From: Gluconacetobacter entanii | Lineage (GTDB): Bacteria > Pseudomonadota > Alphaproteobacteria > Acetobacterales > Acetobacteraceae | NCBI RefSeq assembly: GCF_003206495.1 | Contig: NZ_NKUF01000008.1 | Coordinates: 1-64,000 of the forward strand | Direction of reading: 5' to 3' | DNA length: 64,000 bases | Shown: in pieces, positions 26,208-36,712 of the stretch | How the letters are laid out: the number at the start of each line of letters is the position of its first letter | Position numbering within the stretch: position 1 is the stretch's first letter | Position numbers and translations under genes: made by a program | The notes under the pieces: generated by a model | Databases searched by the model: none | What the model was told of the DNA's origin: nothing | Seen by the model: the letters and a program-made list of their open reading frames with translations, nothing else

Positions 26208-26973
26208 TGTCCCGACTTTCGTTTTTCGTGACATCCGCGACCACGACAAGCGCGGTGCCTTCCGCAAGCTCCCGCTCCTCCTCGCGATAGGCCTGCGTGC
26301 CATAGGTGCCCGGCACGGCGGCAATGTCATAGGACCTGCGCGGGCGCAGGAAACCGCCCATCGCGCCGACGCTGCGGCCCAGCGGCAGGGACAGCATTTC
26401 CATGGAATCCGCAGGCTGGCGTTCATGCTGGCGTTCGATGTCCTGCCGCCGTCCGGTGGGCCGGTCACGCAGGGTCAGCACGATCGCCCCGATCATCGCC
26501 ACCAGCAGCACGAGCGCACAGGCCTGGAACAGGAAGATGTAGTGCGTATAAAGCACATCCCCGATCGCCGCCGTGTTCGAACGCGTGGGGGTTGACGGCA
26601 CCAGGTGCGCGACATCGCCGATATTCGACGCCACGCGCCAGTGCATGAACGCCAGCACCAGTTCCGCCAGCAGCACCCCGCCCAGCGCCGCGCCGAACGG
26701 GGCATAACGCTGCAGCCCCTCGCGCGCCTGCGCCACACGGATGTCGAGCATCATGACGACGAACAGGAACAGCACGGAGACCGCGCCGACATAGACGATG
26801 ACCAGGATCATCGCGAGGAATTCGGCCCCCGCGATCAGGAACAGCCCCGCCGCGTTGAAAAACGCCAGTATCAGGAACAGGACCGAATGCACGGGATTAC
26901 GGGCGCTGACCACCATCGAGGCAGAAAGAACCAGGACCGCCGCAAATATGTAAAAGACGATTTGGGTCATCAT
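26200..26973 (-). CDS. nuoJ: NADH-quinone oxidoreductase subunit J with C-terminal extension
   Basis: 257 residues from ATG 26971-26973, preceded by AGGAAGG. The ND6-type subunit: five helices, with the pi-bulge helix block [20 protein letters not shown]. NuoJ is usually 170-205 residues; here a polar tail of about 75 residues follows the last helix (from RDRPTGRRQ to the C-terminus), rich in Arg and Glu. The tail would lie at the membrane edge. The 93-bp gap to nuoI is the largest inside the operon and contains the hairpin GCCACC-GCGCG-GGTGGC at 27027-27043. Confidence 0.94.
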   Translation of the reverse strand: MMTQIVFYIFAAVLVLSASMVVSARNPVHSVLFLILAFFNAAGLFLIAGAEFLAMILVIVYVGAVSVLFLFVVMMLDIRVAQAREGLQRYAPFGAALGGVLLAELVLAFMHWRVASNIGDVAHLVPSTPTRSNTAAIGDVLYTHYIFLFQACALVLLVAMIGAIVLTLRDRPTGRRQDIERQHERQPADSMEMLSLPLGRSVGAMGGFLRPRRSYDIAAVPGTYGTQAYREEERELAEGTALVVVADVTKNESRDNE

Positions 26974-27066
26974 GGGTGACCTTCCTGCCGCATGGATATT
27001 TCCTCCTGCTGCCCGCATGTCCACCTGCCACCGCGCGGGTGGCGGGGGGACATGCGATCCGCCACG

Positions 27067-27555
27067 TCAACGATACGGCGCATCCAGCTCCAGCCGGCGC
27101 GCAAGAACGCTTTCCCAGCGGTCGCCATTGGCGAGCAGCTTGTCCTTGTTGTACATCAGTTCTTCGCGCGTCTCTGTCGCGAATTCGTAGTTGGGGCCTT
27201 CAACGATCGCATCCACGGGACAGGCTTCCTCGCACAGCCCGCAATAGATGCACTTCGTCATGTCGATGTCGTACCGGGTGGTACGACGCGATCCGTCGTC
27301 ACGCGGCTCGGCCTCTATGGTGATGGCCTCCGCCGGGCATGTCGCCTCGCACAGCTTGCACGCGATGCAGCGTTCCTCCCCGTTGGGATAACGGCGCAGC
27401 GCATGCTCGCCCCGGAAACGCGGCGACAGCGGCCCCTTTTCATAGGGGTAGTTGATCGTCGCCTTGGGCTTGAAAAACGCCCTGAGTGTCACGCTCATGC
27501 CCGAAACCAGTTCGCTCAGCAGGAACGAGCGGGCAGTACGGCTGAGATTTCCCAT
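27067..27555 (-). CDS. nuoI: NADH-quinone oxidoreductase subunit I
   Basis: 162 residues, ATG overlapping the nuoH stop (ATGA). The ferredoxin-like peripheral subunit that carries clusters N6a and N6b. Two CxxCxxCxxxCP motifs are present: [12 protein letters not shown] and [30 protein letters not shown] is the family block before the first motif. Normal length for alphaproteobacteria. Confidence 0.97.
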   Translation of the reverse strand: MGNLSRTARSFLLSELVSGMSVTLRAFFKPKATINYPYEKGPLSPRFRGEHALRRYPNGEERCIACKLCEATCPAEAITIEAEPRDDGSRRTTRYDIDMTKCIYCGLCEEACPVDAIVEGPNYEFATETREELMYNKDKLLANGDRWESVLARRLELDAPYR

Positions 27556-28577
27556 CAGCTTGCTCCTCCGGGCAGCAGGCCCGTCACCATCAGAAAACCG
27601 GCCGTCAGCACCATCCACGCCAGCGAGAACGGCAGGAACACCTTCCACCCCAGCCGCATCAACTGGTCATAGCGGTAGCGCGGGAACGTCGCGCGGACCC
27701 AGATGAAGACGAACAGGCAGAACAGGATCTTGGCGATCAGCCACAGCGGCCCCGGGATCCATGTCAGCGGCGCGATCGCCAGCGGCGGCAGCCAGCCACC
27801 AAGGAACAGGATGCTGATCATGCCCGACATCAGGAACATGTTGGCATATTCACCAAGGAAGAAGAGGCCGAACGCCAGCGCAGAATATTCCACGAAGAAC
27901 CCGGCCACCAGTTCGCTCTCCCCTTCGGGAAGGTCGAACGGCGCGCGGTTGGTCTCCGCAAGGGCCGAGATGAAGAAGACGATGAACATCGGGAACATCG
28001 GCAGGCAGAACCAGACATGGCGCTGCGCCAGCACGATGTCATTGAGGTTCAGGCTGCCGACCGCCAGCAGGACGGAGACGATGACAAGGCCGATCGAGAC
28101 TTCGTAAGACACCATCTGCGCGGCCGAACGCAGGCCGCCAAGGAAGGCGTATTTGGAATTGGACGCCCAGCCCGCGATCAGGATGCCGTAAACCCCGAGA
28201 GAGGAAATCGCCAGCAGGTAAAGCACGCCGACATTGATGTCCGCCACCGCAAGCCCGTTGCCGGTCGGGATGACCGCCCACGCCACCATCGCAAGTGAGA
28301 AGGTCAGGAACGGCGCGAACAGGAACAGCATCCGGTTCGCACCCGCCGGGATGACCGTCTCCTTCGTCAGCATCTTGATCGCGTCGGCAAAGGCCTGCAG
28401 CACGCCGAACGGACCGTTGACGTTCGGCCCCTTGCGCAACTGCATCGCGGCCATGACCTTGCGATCCGCAAGGGTCAGGTACGCAACCCCCAGCAGAAGC
28501 GGCACAAGCACGGCCAGCGTTTCAAGGACAACCAGCAGGACCTGCCCCACAAGCGTATGCAAAAAGAAATGCGTCAC
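27555..28577 (-). CDS. nuoH: NADH-quinone oxidoreductase subunit H
   Basis: 340 residues, about eight helices. The ND1-type subunit that forms the quinone chamber with NuoB and NuoD. Conserved [20 protein letters not shown], then [20 protein letters not shown] with the acidic loop facing quinone, then [13 protein letters not shown] near the C-terminus. Starts 6 bp after nuoG. Confidence 0.97.
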   Translation of the reverse strand: MTHFFLHTLVGQVLLVVLETLAVLVPLLLGVAYLTLADRKVMAAMQLRKGPNVNGPFGVLQAFADAIKMLTKETVIPAGANRMLFLFAPFLTFSLAMVAWAVIPTGNGLAVADINVGVLYLLAISSLGVYGILIAGWASNSKYAFLGGLRSAAQMVSYEVSIGLVIVSVLLAVGSLNLNDIVLAQRHVWFCLPMFPMFIVFFISALAETNRAPFDLPEGESELVAGFFVEYSALAFGLFFLGEYANMFLMSGMISILFLGGWLPPLAIAPLTWIPGPLWLIAKILFCLFVFIWVRATFPRYRYDQLMRLGWKVFLPFSLAWMVLTAGFLMVTGLLPGGAS

Positions 28578-28583
28578 CTCACC

Positions 28584-30650
28584 TTACTCCGCTGCCTCGG
28601 CCGGGGGATGGACATAGGTCCGCGAACAGGTCTCCATCGTCGGGCTGGCGCGACAGATGGGACTGGTCTGGTAATAATCCGCGATGACCGGGACAAAGGG
28701 GGTCGTGGTGATCGCCACCTTGCCACAATCGGGGCTGATGCCCTGCGGCGGGGCAAAGCGGGGATTGCCCTGCCGTGCGAAGACCGGGTTGACCTGCGCC
28801 AGACGCGCACGCAGCGCCTCGAGCGTGTCATAGGGGAGCGTGTGGCCCACCACTTCGGAAAATGCCCGCAATATGCGCCAGTCCTCGCGCGCGTCACCCG
28901 GGGGCATGACCGAACGGAACGCCTGCTGCACGCGGCCTTCGGTATTGACGTAGGTGCCCGGCTTTTCCGCATACAGCGCACCGGGCAGGATCACGTCCGC
29001 CCGTGCGGCACCCGCATCGCCATGATGCCCCTGGTAGATGACGAACGTATCGTTGCCGATTCGATCGACCGGGAATTCATCCGCGCCCAGCAGCCACAGG
29101 ATTTCCACCCCGTCATTGAGCATGCCCGCGACATCGCGACCGCCCTTGCCCGGGACAAAGCCCATGTCCAGACCGGCGACACGGCTTGCGGCGGTGTGCA
29201 GCACGTTGAAGCCATGCCACTGCGCATCCAGCGCGCCCACCTGCCCCGCGAGGTCCCACGCGGCCTTGAGGATCGCGCGGGCATCGGGCCGTGTCAGCGC
29301 GCCATGGCCGACGATGATCATCGGCTTCCCGGCTTTTTTCAGCACATCAAGGAACGCGGAACGCCCCGCCGCCAGATCCGCCAGCGCATCCGGCCCGTCG
29401 CCCAGCACCTGCACCGCATAGGTCGGGTCGGCCTGCGGCGCACCGATCATCGCGATCGGGAACTTGCCCCGCCCTGCGTTCACGAACCGCTTGCGGATGC
29501 GGGCATTGAGCACCGGGGCGTCCTGCCGGGGGATTGCGCCGATGATCAGCAGCGCATCGGCCTCCTCGATCCCGGTGATGCCGGTATTGAAGGTGTAGAA
29601 GTCACGATGCGACAGGTCGTAATCCGCCCCGTCCTGCCGGCAGTCGATACTGGTCGAACCCAGCGCGCCAATCAGGTCCTTCAGCGCCAGCATGCTTTCG
29701 GCATCGCACAGGTCACCCGCGATCGCACCGATCCGATCGCCCGCAACGCCCTTGAACCGCTTTGCCAGCGCCACGAACACATCCTGCCATGACGCAGGCT
29801 GCAACTTGCCATGCACGCGCACCCATGGCCGGTCGAGGCGACGGTGGCGGAACCCGTCCACCACGAAACGCCCCTTGTCCGCCAGCCATTCCTCGTTCAC
29901 CTCGTCATTGGTGCGCGGGACAATCCGCAGGACGCTGGCCCCGCGGGCCTGCATCACGATGTTGGTGCCCACCGCATCACAGACGTCGATGGAATCCGTG
30001 CGCTTGAGTTCCCACGGACGGGCGGTAAAGGCATATGGCTTCGACGTCAGCGCGCCCACCGGGCAGATGTCGATCAGGTTGCCCGACAGTTCTGAAGTCA
30101 GCGCCTTTTCAACGTAATTGGTGACTTCCATGTTCTCGCCGCGCGAAACGGCGCCGAGTTCGGGCACGCCCGCCACCTCGGTCGCGAAACGGATGCAGCG
30201 CGTGCACTGGATGCAGCGCGTCATGACCGTCTTGACCAGCGGGCCGAGATACTTGTCCGTCACCGCGCGCTTGTTCTCGAGATAGCGCGAATGGTCCGCG
30301 CCATAGCCAAAGGCCTGGTCCTGCAGGTCGCACTCCCCGCCCTGATCGCAGATCGGGCAGTCGAGCGGATGGTTGATGAGCAGGAATTCCATCACCGCGC
30401 GGCGCGCCTTGCGCACGACCTCGGTGTCGGTCAGGATCTGCATCCCCTCGCCCACCGGGAACCCGCACGAGGCGACGGGCTTGGGCGCGCGCACCACCTG
30501 CACCAGGCACATGCGGCAGTTGCCCGCCACCGACAGGCGTTCGTGGAAGCAGAAGCGCGGGATTTCCTTGCCCGCCGCCTCGCACGCCTGCAGCGCGCTG
30601 GATCCTGCGGGCACTTCGACGGGGATGCCGTCAACGGTTACTTTCACCAT
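28584..30650 (-). CDS. nuoG: NADH-quinone oxidoreductase subunit G
   Basis: 688 residues from ATG 30648-30650; the frame extends upstream but MVKVTVDGIPVEVP is the family start. The 75-kDa subunit with N-terminal [2Fe-2S] ferredoxin domain, the His-ligated cluster region (HPLDCPICDQGGECDLQD) and TRCIQCTRCIRF, then CPVGALTSKPYAF. A degenerate molybdopterin-oxidoreductase domain fills the rest. The length is that of the shorter alphaproteobacterial and mitochondrial form, without the extra N7 cluster motif of E. coli. Starts 5 bp after nuoF. Confidence 0.97.
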   Translation of the reverse strand: MVKVTVDGIPVEVPAGSSALQACEAAGKEIPRFCFHERLSVAGNCRMCLVQVVRAPKPVASCGFPVGEGMQILTDTEVVRKARRAVMEFLLINHPLDCPICDQGGECDLQDQAFGYGADHSRYLENKRAVTDKYLGPLVKTVMTRCIQCTRCIRFATEVAGVPELGAVSRGENMEVTNYVEKALTSELSGNLIDICPVGALTSKPYAFTARPWELKRTDSIDVCDAVGTNIVMQARGASVLRIVPRTNDEVNEEWLADKGRFVVDGFRHRRLDRPWVRVHGKLQPASWQDVFVALAKRFKGVAGDRIGAIAGDLCDAESMLALKDLIGALGSTSIDCRQDGADYDLSHRDFYTFNTGITGIEEADALLIIGAIPRQDAPVLNARIRKRFVNAGRGKFPIAMIGAPQADPTYAVQVLGDGPDALADLAAGRSAFLDVLKKAGKPMIIVGHGALTRPDARAILKAAWDLAGQVGALDAQWHGFNVLHTAASRVAGLDMGFVPGKGGRDVAGMLNDGVEILWLLGADEFPVDRIGNDTFVIYQGHHGDAGAARADVILPGALYAEKPGTYVNTEGRVQQAFRSVMPPGDAREDWRILRAFSEVVGHTLPYDTLEALRARLAQVNPVFARQGNPRFAPPQGISPDCGKVAITTTPFVPVIADYYQTSPICRASPTMETCSRTYVHPPAEAAE

Positions 30651-30655
30651 GTCCC

Positions 30656-31981
30656 TTACTCCGCCGCTGTCGGCAGGTCGGCGGGAACCTGCACCAGACG
30701 CCCGCCGCCATGCGCGGCCTTGTAGGCATGGATGCGTTCCTCCATCACCGGGCGGAACCGCCGGATCAGCCCCTGGATGGGCCATGCCGCCGCGTCACCA
30801 AGCGCGCAGATCGTATGGCCCTCGACCTGGCGTGTTACCTGTTCGAGCATGTCGATCTCCTCGATCTCCGCACGGCCTTCGACCATGCGCTGCATGACAC
30901 GCATCATCCATCCCGTGCCATCGCGGCACGGCGTGCACTGGCCGCAGCTTTCATGCTTGAAGAACTGTGAAAAACGCGCGATGGCGCGGATGATGTCGGT
31001 GGATTTGTCCATGACGATCATGCACGCGGTGCCAAGGCCTGATCCTTCGGCGCGCAGGCTGTCGTAATCCATCAGCACCGTGTCGCAGACCTCACGCGGC
31101 AGCATCGGCACCGAGCAGCCACCGGGAATGACCGCAAGCAGGTTGTCCCACCCGCCACGCACGCCGCCGCCATGCTTTTCGATGATGTCCTTGAGCGGTA
31201 CGCCAAGCTCTTCTTCGAATACGCAGGGCGTATTCACGTGGCCGGAAATGGCCATCAGCTTCGTGCCCGCGTTGTTGGGACGGCCCAGCCCGGAAAACCA
31301 TGCCGCACCACGACGCATGATGGTGGAGGTGACGGCGATGCTCTCCACATTATTGACCGTGGTGGGACAGCCATACAGTCCCATCGCCGCGGGGAATGGC
31401 GGCTTCATGCGGGGCTGGCCCTTCTTGCCCTCAAGGCTTTCGAGCAGCGCCGTCTCCTCCCCGCAGATATAGGCACCCGCGCCACGGTGGATGTAGAAAT
31501 CGAAATCCCATCCCGACCCGGCGGCGTTTGGACCGATCAGTCCAGCCTCATACGCTTCGTCGATGGCGTGCTGGAGGTGCTGCGCCTCGTTGAAGAACTC
31601 ACCACGGATGTAGATGTAGGATTTGTGCGCCCCCATCGCGAAAGAGGCGATCAGCGCGCTTTCGATCAGCTTGTGCGGGTCGTGGCGCAGGATCTCGCGG
31701 TCCTTGCAGGTGCCGGGTTCGGATTCATCGCCGTTGATCACCAGGTAATGCGGGCGCCCGTCCGATGTCTTGGGCATGAACGACCATTTCACACCCGTGG
31801 GAAAGCCCGCCCCCCCACGGCCACGCAGTCCTGATGCCTTCATTTCCGCAATGATGGCATCACGCCCGCGCGCCAGGATGGCGGCCGTGTCGTTCCAGTC
31901 GCCGCGCTGTCGCGCACCCGCCAGACGCCAGTCGTTCTGACCGTACAGATTGGTAAAAATCCGGTCCTTGTCCTCAAGCAT
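30656..31981 (-). CDS. nuoF: NADH-quinone oxidoreductase subunit F
   Basis: 441 residues. The NADH- and FMN-binding 51-kDa subunit. [20 protein letters not shown] binds [23 protein letters not shown] is the FMN/NADH region, and [16 protein letters not shown] plus the later Cys in [10 protein letters not shown] ligate cluster N3. C-terminal tail of about 20 residues beyond the usual end. Starts 12 bp after the nuoE stop. Confidence 0.97.
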   Translation of the reverse strand: MLEDKDRIFTNLYGQNDWRLAGARQRGDWNDTAAILARGRDAIIAEMKASGLRGRGGAGFPTGVKWSFMPKTSDGRPHYLVINGDESEPGTCKDREILRHDPHKLIESALIASFAMGAHKSYIYIRGEFFNEAQHLQHAIDEAYEAGLIGPNAAGSGWDFDFYIHRGAGAYICGEETALLESLEGKKGQPRMKPPFPAAMGLYGCPTTVNNVESIAVTSTIMRRGAAWFSGLGRPNNAGTKLMAISGHVNTPCVFEEELGVPLKDIIEKHGGGVRGGWDNLLAVIPGGCSVPMLPREVCDTVLMDYDSLRAEGSGLGTACMIVMDKSTDIIRAIARFSQFFKHESCGQCTPCRDGTGWMMRVMQRMVEGRAEIEEIDMLEQVTRQVEGHTICALGDAAAWPIQGLIRRFRPVMEERIHAYKAAHGGGRLVQVPADLPTAAE

Positions 31982-31993
31982 GTCCCGTCTTTC

Positions 31994-32659
31994 CTACCCG
32001 TTATCCTGCGTGCCGGTGCCCTGCCCCGCAGTATCCAGCAGCGTCTTGCGCCCCCACACGGGGGCAGAATCCATGCGATCTATGGTCGGGCCGGGCTTCG
32101 GCCGCTCGCCACGGCGCAGGGCGGCGATCAGTTCGGTCGTGCGCGGGCCGTCCATGTCCTCGTAATAATCATCGTCAACCTGCAGGATCGGGGCGTTCGC
32201 ACACGCGCCAAGACATTCGACCTCGGTCATCGTGAACATGCCGTCCGCGCTGGTTTCGCCAAAGGCCCCGATCCCGGTCGCGGCCTTGCACGCCGCCGTC
32301 ACGTCATCCGACCCGCGCAGCCAGCACGACGTCGTGGTGCAGACCTGCAGGTGGTATTTCCCGATCGGCTTCGTATTGAACATCAGGTAGAAGGTCGCGA
32401 CCTCGTAAACGCGGATCGGCGCCATCTCCAGCCGTTCGGCCACTGCGTCCATCGCGACACGGGGAACCCAGGCGCTGCCGGTCTGGCGTCCCATCTGTTT
32501 CTGCACCACATACAGCAGCGGTATGACGCCGCTTGCCTTGCGTTCGGGGGGATACTTGGCAAGTATCTGCGCGATCTGCCGTTCGCTTTCCGCGTCGAAA
32601 GCGAATTCGGCAGGCTCCGCGTCGTGGGGTGTGTTGGATTGCGCGGACATGTCGTTCAC
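31994..32659 (-). CDS. nuoE: NADH-quinone oxidoreductase subunit E
   Basis: 221 residues, longer than the ~165 of E. coli because of a ~25-residue N-terminal leader and a C-terminal tail of about 40 residues after [12 protein letters not shown]. The thioredoxin-like [2Fe-2S] subunit (N1a): ligands in [10 protein letters not shown] and [11 protein letters not shown]. The start overlaps the nuoD stop by 4 bp (ATGA). Confidence 0.96.
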   Translation of the reverse strand: MNDMSAQSNTPHDAEPAEFAFDAESERQIAQILAKYPPERKASGVIPLLYVVQKQMGRQTGSAWVPRVAMDAVAERLEMAPIRVYEVATFYLMFNTKPIGKYHLQVCTTTSCWLRGSDDVTAACKAATGIGAFGETSADGMFTMTEVECLGACANAPILQVDDDYYEDMDGPRTTELIAALRRGERPKPGPTIDRMDSAPVWGRKTLLDTAGQGTGTQDNG

Positions 32660-33906
32660 CTGTCTATTTCACCAAACACCAGATCCAGCGAACCGATGAT
32701 CGCAACCGCGTCGGCCAGCATGTGCCGCCGCGCCATCACGTCCATGGCCTGCAGGTGGGCGAACCCGGTGGGGCGAATCTTGCACCGGTAGGGACGGTTG
32801 CTGCCATCAGCGACCAGATAGACGCCGAATTCGCCCTTCGGGCTTTCGACGGCGGTATAGGTCGCGCCCGGCGGCACGTGGTACCCTTCGGTAAACAGCT
32901 TGAAATGATGGATCAGGGCTTCCATCGAGCGTTTCATCTCCCGCCGTGGCGGGGGGGCGATCTTGCGGTCCTGGACCTTGATCGGGCCGGGCTTCATCTG
33001 TGCGAGGCACTGCTCCACGATCTTCACGCTTTCGCGCATTTCCGCGACACGCACCAGATAACGGTCATAGCAGTCGCCCTGACGCGCCACCGGCACGTTG
33101 AACTCGACCTTGTCGTAATTGTCATAGGGCTGCGAACGGCGCAGGTCCCACGGCACGCCCGACGCACGCAGGCATGGCCCGCTGAAGCCCCAGGCCAGGG
33201 CCTGCTCACTGGTGAAGACGCCAATGCCGACCGTGCGCTGTTTCCAGATGCGGTTGTTGGTCAGCAGGGATTCGAGGTCGTCGATCCAGCGCGGGAATTC
33301 CGTCGTCCACTGCGCGATCCGCTCCTCCAGCCCGGCGGGCAGGTCGCGCGCGACGCCACCGGGGCGGAAGTAATTGGCATGGAAGCGCGCGCCCGATGCG
33401 GCCTCGTAAAACTCCAGCAGCTTTTCGCGTTCCTCATACCCCCACAGGGCGGGGGTCAGCGCGCCGCAGTCCAGACCAAAGGAGGTCAGGTTGAGGATAT
33501 GGTTCAGGATGCGCGTGATTTCCGCGAACATGACGCGAATCCATTTCGCGCGATCCGGGATTTCAATGTTCAGCAGCTTTTCCGTCGCCAGCGCGAAGGC
33601 CTGCTCCTCACACATGGGGGAGACGTAGTCGAGCCGGTCGAAATACGGCAGCGCCTTGGGATAGGTCTTGTATTCAATCAGCTTTTCCGTGCCACGGTGC
33701 AACAGCCCGACATGCGGGATGGCGCGGGTGACGACCTCGCCCTCCATCTCCAGGATCAGGCGCAGCACGCCATGGGCGGACGGATGCTGGGGACCGAAAT
33801 TCAGCGCGTGCGAGTCGATTTCCACAACATGCTTGCGGACGTCGCCATCGCTTTCCTCCGGCAGCAGCGCCTCAGGAATGTTCGGGTCCAGGGTCACATC
33901 ACTCAT
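32656..33906 (-). CDS. nuoD: NADH-quinone oxidoreductase subunit D
   Basis: 416 residues from ATG 33904-33906, preceded by AAGGGAAA. The 49-kDa subunit lining the quinone pocket. [19 protein letters not shown] contains the His that contacts quinone; [18 protein letters not shown] and [15 protein letters not shown] follow, and the C-terminus [15 protein letters not shown] is typical. Separate from nuoC, as in most alphaproteobacteria. Confidence 0.97.
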   Translation of the reverse strand: MSDVTLDPNIPEALLPEESDGDVRKHVVEIDSHALNFGPQHPSAHGVLRLILEMEGEVVTRAIPHVGLLHRGTEKLIEYKTYPKALPYFDRLDYVSPMCEEQAFALATEKLLNIEIPDRAKWIRVMFAEITRILNHILNLTSFGLDCGALTPALWGYEEREKLLEFYEAASGARFHANYFRPGGVARDLPAGLEERIAQWTTEFPRWIDDLESLLTNNRIWKQRTVGIGVFTSEQALAWGFSGPCLRASGVPWDLRRSQPYDNYDKVEFNVPVARQGDCYDRYLVRVAEMRESVKIVEQCLAQMKPGPIKVQDRKIAPPPRREMKRSMEALIHHFKLFTEGYHVPPGATYTAVESPKGEFGVYLVADGSNRPYRCKIRPTGFAHLQAMDVMARRHMLADAVAIIGSLDLVFGEIDR

Positions 33907-33919
33907 CGTTCGGTTTCCC

Positions 33920-34585
33920 TTATTCCTGGCGCTTGATGTTCTGGCGGAACGCATGCGCCTTCTCGTCGCCGGGCAGGGTCAGGATGCCCTCCCACGGGGA
34001 TTCAAAGTCGAAATTGCGGAAGTCCTGCTTAAGCTGCACCGGCTCATAGACCACCTGCCGCCGTTCCTCGTCGTAACGGGTCTCGACATAGCCGGTCAGC
34101 GGGAAGTCCTTGCGCAGTGGATATCCCTCGAACCCGTAATCGGTCAGGATACGCCGCAGGTCGGGCTGGTCAGAGAACAGGATGCCGAACAGGTCGTAGC
34201 ATTCACGTTCCCACCAGGTCGCCGATGGCCACAACTGATGCACCGACGCGACAGGCTGCGTCTCGTCCGTGGTCACGATGACGCGGATGCGGTGGTTATG
34301 CGTGACCGACAGCAGGTTGTAGACGACGTCGAAACGTTCCGCCCGGTCGGGATAATCCACGCCGCACAGGTCCATCATCTGCTCGCACGAGTAGCGCGGA
34401 TCGTCGCGCAGCATCCCCATGATCGCCAGCAGGTAGGGCCGCGTCGTGCGCACCACGAGTTCCCCGCCCTCGATCCCGGCGGAAATGACGCCCGGCACGG
34501 TGGTGGACAGCGTGAACGCCACCGATCCCAGCGATGCCTGCGCCTGCGTCTGCACCGCAGGCAGGGTGTTGGAGGATTCAGCCAC
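33920..34585 (-). CDS. nuoC: NADH-quinone oxidoreductase subunit C
   Basis: 221 residues. The 30-kDa subunit: [20 protein letters not shown], then the signature [20 protein letters not shown], then [15 protein letters not shown]. The start overlaps the nuoB end by 8 bp. A poorly conserved N-terminus of about 25 residues precedes the domain. Confidence 0.97.
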   Translation of the reverse strand: MAESSNTLPAVQTQAQASLGSVAFTLSTTVPGVISAGIEGGELVVRTTRPYLLAIMGMLRDDPRYSCEQMMDLCGVDYPDRAERFDVVYNLLSVTHNHRIRVIVTTDETQPVASVHQLWPSATWWERECYDLFGILFSDQPDLRRILTDYGFEGYPLRKDFPLTGYVETRYDEERRQVVYEPVQLKQDFRNFDFESPWEGILTLPGDEKAHAFRQNIKRQE

Positions 34586-35156
34586 GGAGAATCGTCCCTG
34601 TCCTGCGGATTTTCTTCTGAAGCTGGAGGATGCCGTAGATCAGCGCCTCCGCCGTGGGGGGACAGCCGGGGACATAGACATCCACCGGCACGATCCGGTC
34701 ACAGCCACGCACCACGGAATAGGAATAATGGTAATACCCGCCCCCGTTGGCGCAGGATCCCATGGAAATGACCCAGCGCGGTTCGGCCATCTGGTCGTAC
34801 ACACGGCGCAGGGCCGGGGCCATCTTGTTCGTCAGTGTCCCCGCGACGATCATCACGTCCGACTGCCGTGGCGACCCGCGCGGGATGATGCCCATGCGGT
34901 CAAGGTCGTAACGCGGCATGTAGGCGTGGATCATTTCCACCGCGCAACAGGCCAGGCCAAAGGACATCGGCCACAGGCTGCCGGTGCGGCCCCAGTTCAC
35001 GATCTTGTCGAGGCTGGCGACGACAAACCCCTTTTCGGTGATCTCGCCCGTGACGCCACGGATGACGGCGTCCTGTTCCGGTCCCGGCGGCAGCATGTCG
35101 CGATTCCACGCGATGCTGTCGGACGGGCGGCCCTGCCCTGATGAATTGCTGCTCAT
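34578..35156 (-). CDS. nuoB: NADH-quinone oxidoreductase subunit B
   Basis: 192 residues. The subunit carrying cluster N2, the last cluster before quinone. Ligands: the paired Cys in [12 protein letters not shown], then [17 protein letters not shown], then [27 protein letters not shown] is a strong family marker. Starts 25 bp after the nuoA stop. Confidence 0.98.
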   Translation of the reverse strand: MSSNSSGQGRPSDSIAWNRDMLPPGPEQDAVIRGVTGEITEKGFVVASLDKIVNWGRTGSLWPMSFGLACCAVEMIHAYMPRYDLDRMGIIPRGSPRQSDVMIVAGTLTNKMAPALRRVYDQMAEPRWVISMGSCANGGGYYHYSYSVVRGCDRIVPVDVYVPGCPPTAEALIYGILQLQKKIRRTGTILRG

Positions 35157-35181
35157 GCTTCCTGTCTCCTTCCCTGCTGCC

Positions 35182-35547
35182 TCAATCCCACTCCAGCGCG
35201 CCCTTGCACCATTCGTAGATGAAGCCGACCGTGAGGACCGCCAGGAAGCCCATCATCGACAGGAACCCGAACCATCCGATCCGCGACAGGCTGACCGCCC
35301 AGGGGAACAGGAAGGCCACCTCCAGGTCGAAAATAATGAACAGGATCGCCACAAGATAAAAACGCACGTCAAACCGCCGCCGCGTGTCATCGAACGGCTC
35401 GAAACCGCATTCATATGCGGATGTCTTTTCCGAATACGGTTTCTGCCAGCCGAAAAGCAGCGAACTTCCCAGCATGGCGCCCGCGATTACAACCGCGATC
35501 GCACCGAATATCAGTACAGGGAAATAATCCGCGATGACGGAATGCAT
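35182..35547 (-). CDS. nuoA: NADH-quinone oxidoreductase subunit A
   Basis: 121 residues from ATG 35545-35547; an upstream in-frame ATG would add 26 residues without family similarity. The ND3-type subunit with three helices; [20 protein letters not shown] contains the Cys of the loop that changes state in complex I, followed by [21 protein letters not shown]. First gene of the nuo operon. The 320 bp upstream to tRNA-Asp should contain its promoter; no other gene is seen there. Confidence 0.97.
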   Translation of the reverse strand: MHSVIADYFPVLIFGAIAVVIAGAMLGSSLLFGWQKPYSEKTSAYECGFEPFDDTRRRFDVRFYLVAILFIIFDLEVAFLFPWAVSLSRIGWFGFLSMMGFLAVLTVGFIYEWCKGALEWD

Positions 35548-35865
35548 GGCCCACGTCCCCAACCTTGTTGATTGAACCATCCGTGTCTTGAGCGACTTCT
35601 GTATGGCTGGGGCGAAGTTAGACACAAACTCCCATGGCCGAACAGACGGTTACCCTGCACCCGGGCGGGAACATTACCGTGATGTTAGGAAATACCGCAG
35701 AAATACAGTCATTGCGCCCGCATTACTTGTCGGGAACTTTTTGTTGTCTTCATATTTCTGTGTTCGGGAATTTTCGGCGGAAACACACGCCAAAAGGCCA
35801 CACACGAACCCTCGCGCCACATGCCGGGGCAGGTCAGGAACGACATATTTTCCGTGTGGGGGGAA

Positions 35866-35942
<77 letters not shown>

Positions 35943-36079
35943 GCAGGGTGTGGAAGGATCTCTACCGATCCATCCGGATGACGTCAACAGGTGATGACAT
36001 CTGAAAGTGACCTGACCGCAGGACAATTGCCACAGGGCGCAATGACGGGATCGGGTTGGATATCATGCAGCGCGCTGCA

Positions 36080-36154
36080 TGGTGGGCGATGACGGGATCG
36101 AACCGCCGACCCTCTCGGTGTAAACGAGACGCTCTACCGCTGAGCTAATCGCCC
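36080..36154 (-). tRNA. tRNA-Val (anticodon TAC)
   Basis: Minus strand: acceptor GGGCGAT pairs with ATCGCCC, D-arm TAGCTCAGCGGTAGAGC, anticodon stem TCTCG/CGAGA around TTTACAC, T-arm GGTTCGATCCC, encoded CCA; 75 nt. Lies between hupB and tRNA-Asp, probably one tRNA transcript. Confidence 0.94.
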
Positions 36155-36241
36155 CTGTAATCGCATCAAACAATCGCATCAAAACCGAGGGGCCGGTAAT
36201 CCACTGTCGTGGACCAGCACCCCTCACCTGACGCAAGCTGC

Positions 36242-36529
36242 TTATTTGCTTACAGCTTCCTTCAGGTTCTTGCCAGGCTTGAATCGCACGGAGGTCGAAG
36301 CCGGGATATCGATCTCTTCACCCGTACGCGGGTTGCGGCCCTTGGCGGCCTTGCGGGTCGCGGTCACGAACGTACCAAAACCGACCAGACGAACTTCCTG
36401 CCCATTGGACAGGGCCTTTTCGATCGCGCCGAACACAGCATCGACCACTTCGCCCGCCTTTGCCTTTGCCAGGTCGGCGTTCTCGGCGACAGCAGCAACG
36501 AGTTCCTGCTTGTTAAGTGGCTTCTCCAT
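36242..36529 (-). CDS. hupB: DNA-binding protein HU
   Basis: 95 residues. A nucleoid-associated dimer that bends DNA. The core is LNKQELVAAVAENADLAKAK for the dimer helices, VRLVGFGTFVTATRKA for the beta-strand, and the DNA-intercalating arm with GRNPRTGEEIDIPAS, then VRFKPGKNLKEAV. Conserved position after lon, as in many proteobacteria. The 180 bp before it carry its own promoter region, and no gene. Confidence 0.95.
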   Translation of the reverse strand: MEKPLNKQELVAAVAENADLAKAKAGEVVDAVFGAIEKALSNGQEVRLVGFGTFVTATRKAAKGRNPRTGEEIDIPASTSVRFKPGKNLKEAVSK

Positions 36530-36712
36530 TTTACGCCTTTCTATGTAACTGACTGCGACCGCTTTATCACGCGTGCTTTTCGCGTCGCATTTTCTGCCTG
36601 CACTATGCCGCTGTTTTCTCTCACGTCAACCGAGGGATGGGCGGGAATGACCCACAAAATCGGTCATTCCCCCCTGCCATGACAATTTTGCTACGCTTGA
36701 CACGACGCCCGA

